Positions 6,833 through 7,164 of a DNA stretch of 7,164 bases are shown piece by piece. Numbering within the stretch: position 1 is the stretch's first letter; each line of letters opens with the position of its first letter. Source of the stretch: Acidobacteriota bacterium (GTDB taxonomy: Bacteria > Acidobacteriota > UBA890 > WLXD01); assembly GCA_022571615.1 (NCBI GenBank), contig JACZXM010000147.1, positions 1 through 7,164 on the forward strand, given 5' to 3'. The notes under the pieces are model-generated. The model worked only from the letters and a program-made list of their open reading frames with translations, searched no databases and was not told the DNA's origin. The position numbers and the translations under genes were made by a program.

Positions 6833-7164
6833 GTGATCACATCCCTACGAGCCACGACAAGCGACGATGTCGCGGGCCACTATAACGATCTCGACCCGTT
6901 CTATCGGGTAATTTGGGGCGAGCACGTTCATCACGGGTATTGGCGTACGGGCCGCGAATCGCCGACACAAGCTGTTCAGAAGCTGACGGATTTCGTAGTT
7001 GGCCAATTGGGTATTCTTCCCGGGGACTGCATTTGTGATGTTGGCTGTGGGTACGGTGGAACGTCCCGATTACTGTCGAAGCACTGCGGTGCGACCGTCA
7101 CCGGCGTGACTGTGTCGCAAGCCCAATACGATCACGCCGTCGCGCAAACCCCAAACGGCAACCC
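6833..7164 (+). CDS. SAM-dependent methyltransferase, 3'-partial
   Basis: The frame runs off the right edge; 110 codons are visible. After a short N-terminus come HYNDLDPFYRVIWGEHVHHGYW (about residues 15-36, given here only as a landmark) and the SAM-binding motif I, DVGCGYGG at 69-76, followed by GVTVSQAQYDHA, the usual second strand with its acidic-to-polar turn. The HxHHGYW block before motif I is typical of the small-molecule methyltransferases related to gamma-tocopherol, sarcosine/dimethylglycine and sugar O-methyltransferases. The methylated substrate is not determined; next to glycosyltransferases a sugar or lipid-linked product is plausible. The start is uncertain. GTG at 6833 is chosen because family similarity begins shortly after it, but the ribosome binding site is weak (GAG near 6825). 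The same frame is open upstream past the GT4 stop, with another GTG at 6794. The true start could be there. Confidence 0.8.
   Translation, partial: MITSLRATTSDDVAGHYNDLDPFYRVIWGEHVHHGYWRTGRESPTQAVQKLTDFVVGQLGILPGDCICDVGCGYGGTSRLLSKHCGATVTGVTVSQAQYDHAVAQTPNGN

Noticed and set aside
6861..6873. GCGAC-GAT-GTCGC hairpin
   Set aside because: The stem is only 5 bases, has no T tract and falls within the methyltransferase coding frame.
1..7164. CRISPR array, tRNA, rRNA, transposase or attachment site
   Set aside because: No spaced direct repeats, no cloverleaf-like segment, and no transposase or integrase motif was seen on either strand.

Overview
The window is high-GC bacterial DNA. A large permease of the MacB/ADOP type, an exported S9 peptidase and an exported kinase-like protein with a conserved LGLDNVPP...NDDRNSGN...MIDH pattern together suggest Acidobacteriota or a similar soil lineage. 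This is inference from gene content. No rRNA or other marker gene is present to settle it.

Layout. (1) Bases 2-1633, plus strand: the C-terminal two thirds of an ADOP/MacB-like FtsX permease, cut by the left edge. (2) Bases 1684-3749, minus strand, converging on the permease: an exported S9 prolyl-oligopeptidase-type peptidase. Its frame is broken once, near 2071-2076, between the catalytic Ser and the Asp/His. Adding one C to a CCC run restores a 688-residue protein. (3) Bases 3750-4011: a divergent intergenic region with a ribosome binding site at each end and no convincing promoter. (4) Bases 4012-5472, plus strand: an open frame that joins two unrelated proteins. The first ~247 residues are a secreted PI3K/HipA-fold kinase-like protein. 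The rest is the C-terminal part of a family 2 glycosyltransferase without its N-terminal nucleotide-sugar half. (5) Bases 5469-6716: a complete family 4 glycosyltransferase whose start overlaps the preceding stop (ATGA). (6) Bases 6833-7164: the start of a SAM-dependent methyltransferase, cut by the right edge.

Genes 1-3 and the first half of 4 look like ordinary high-GC chromosomal genes. From about 4750 onward base composition falls, codon choice loosens and the content becomes a glycan or glycosylated-metabolite cluster. The most notable point is the join inside gene 4. It is either a real deletion or insertion scar at the edge of an acquired glycan cluster, or an assembly chimera. I see no CRISPR array, tRNA, transposase or convincing terminator, and nothing that clearly amounts to a new biological system.
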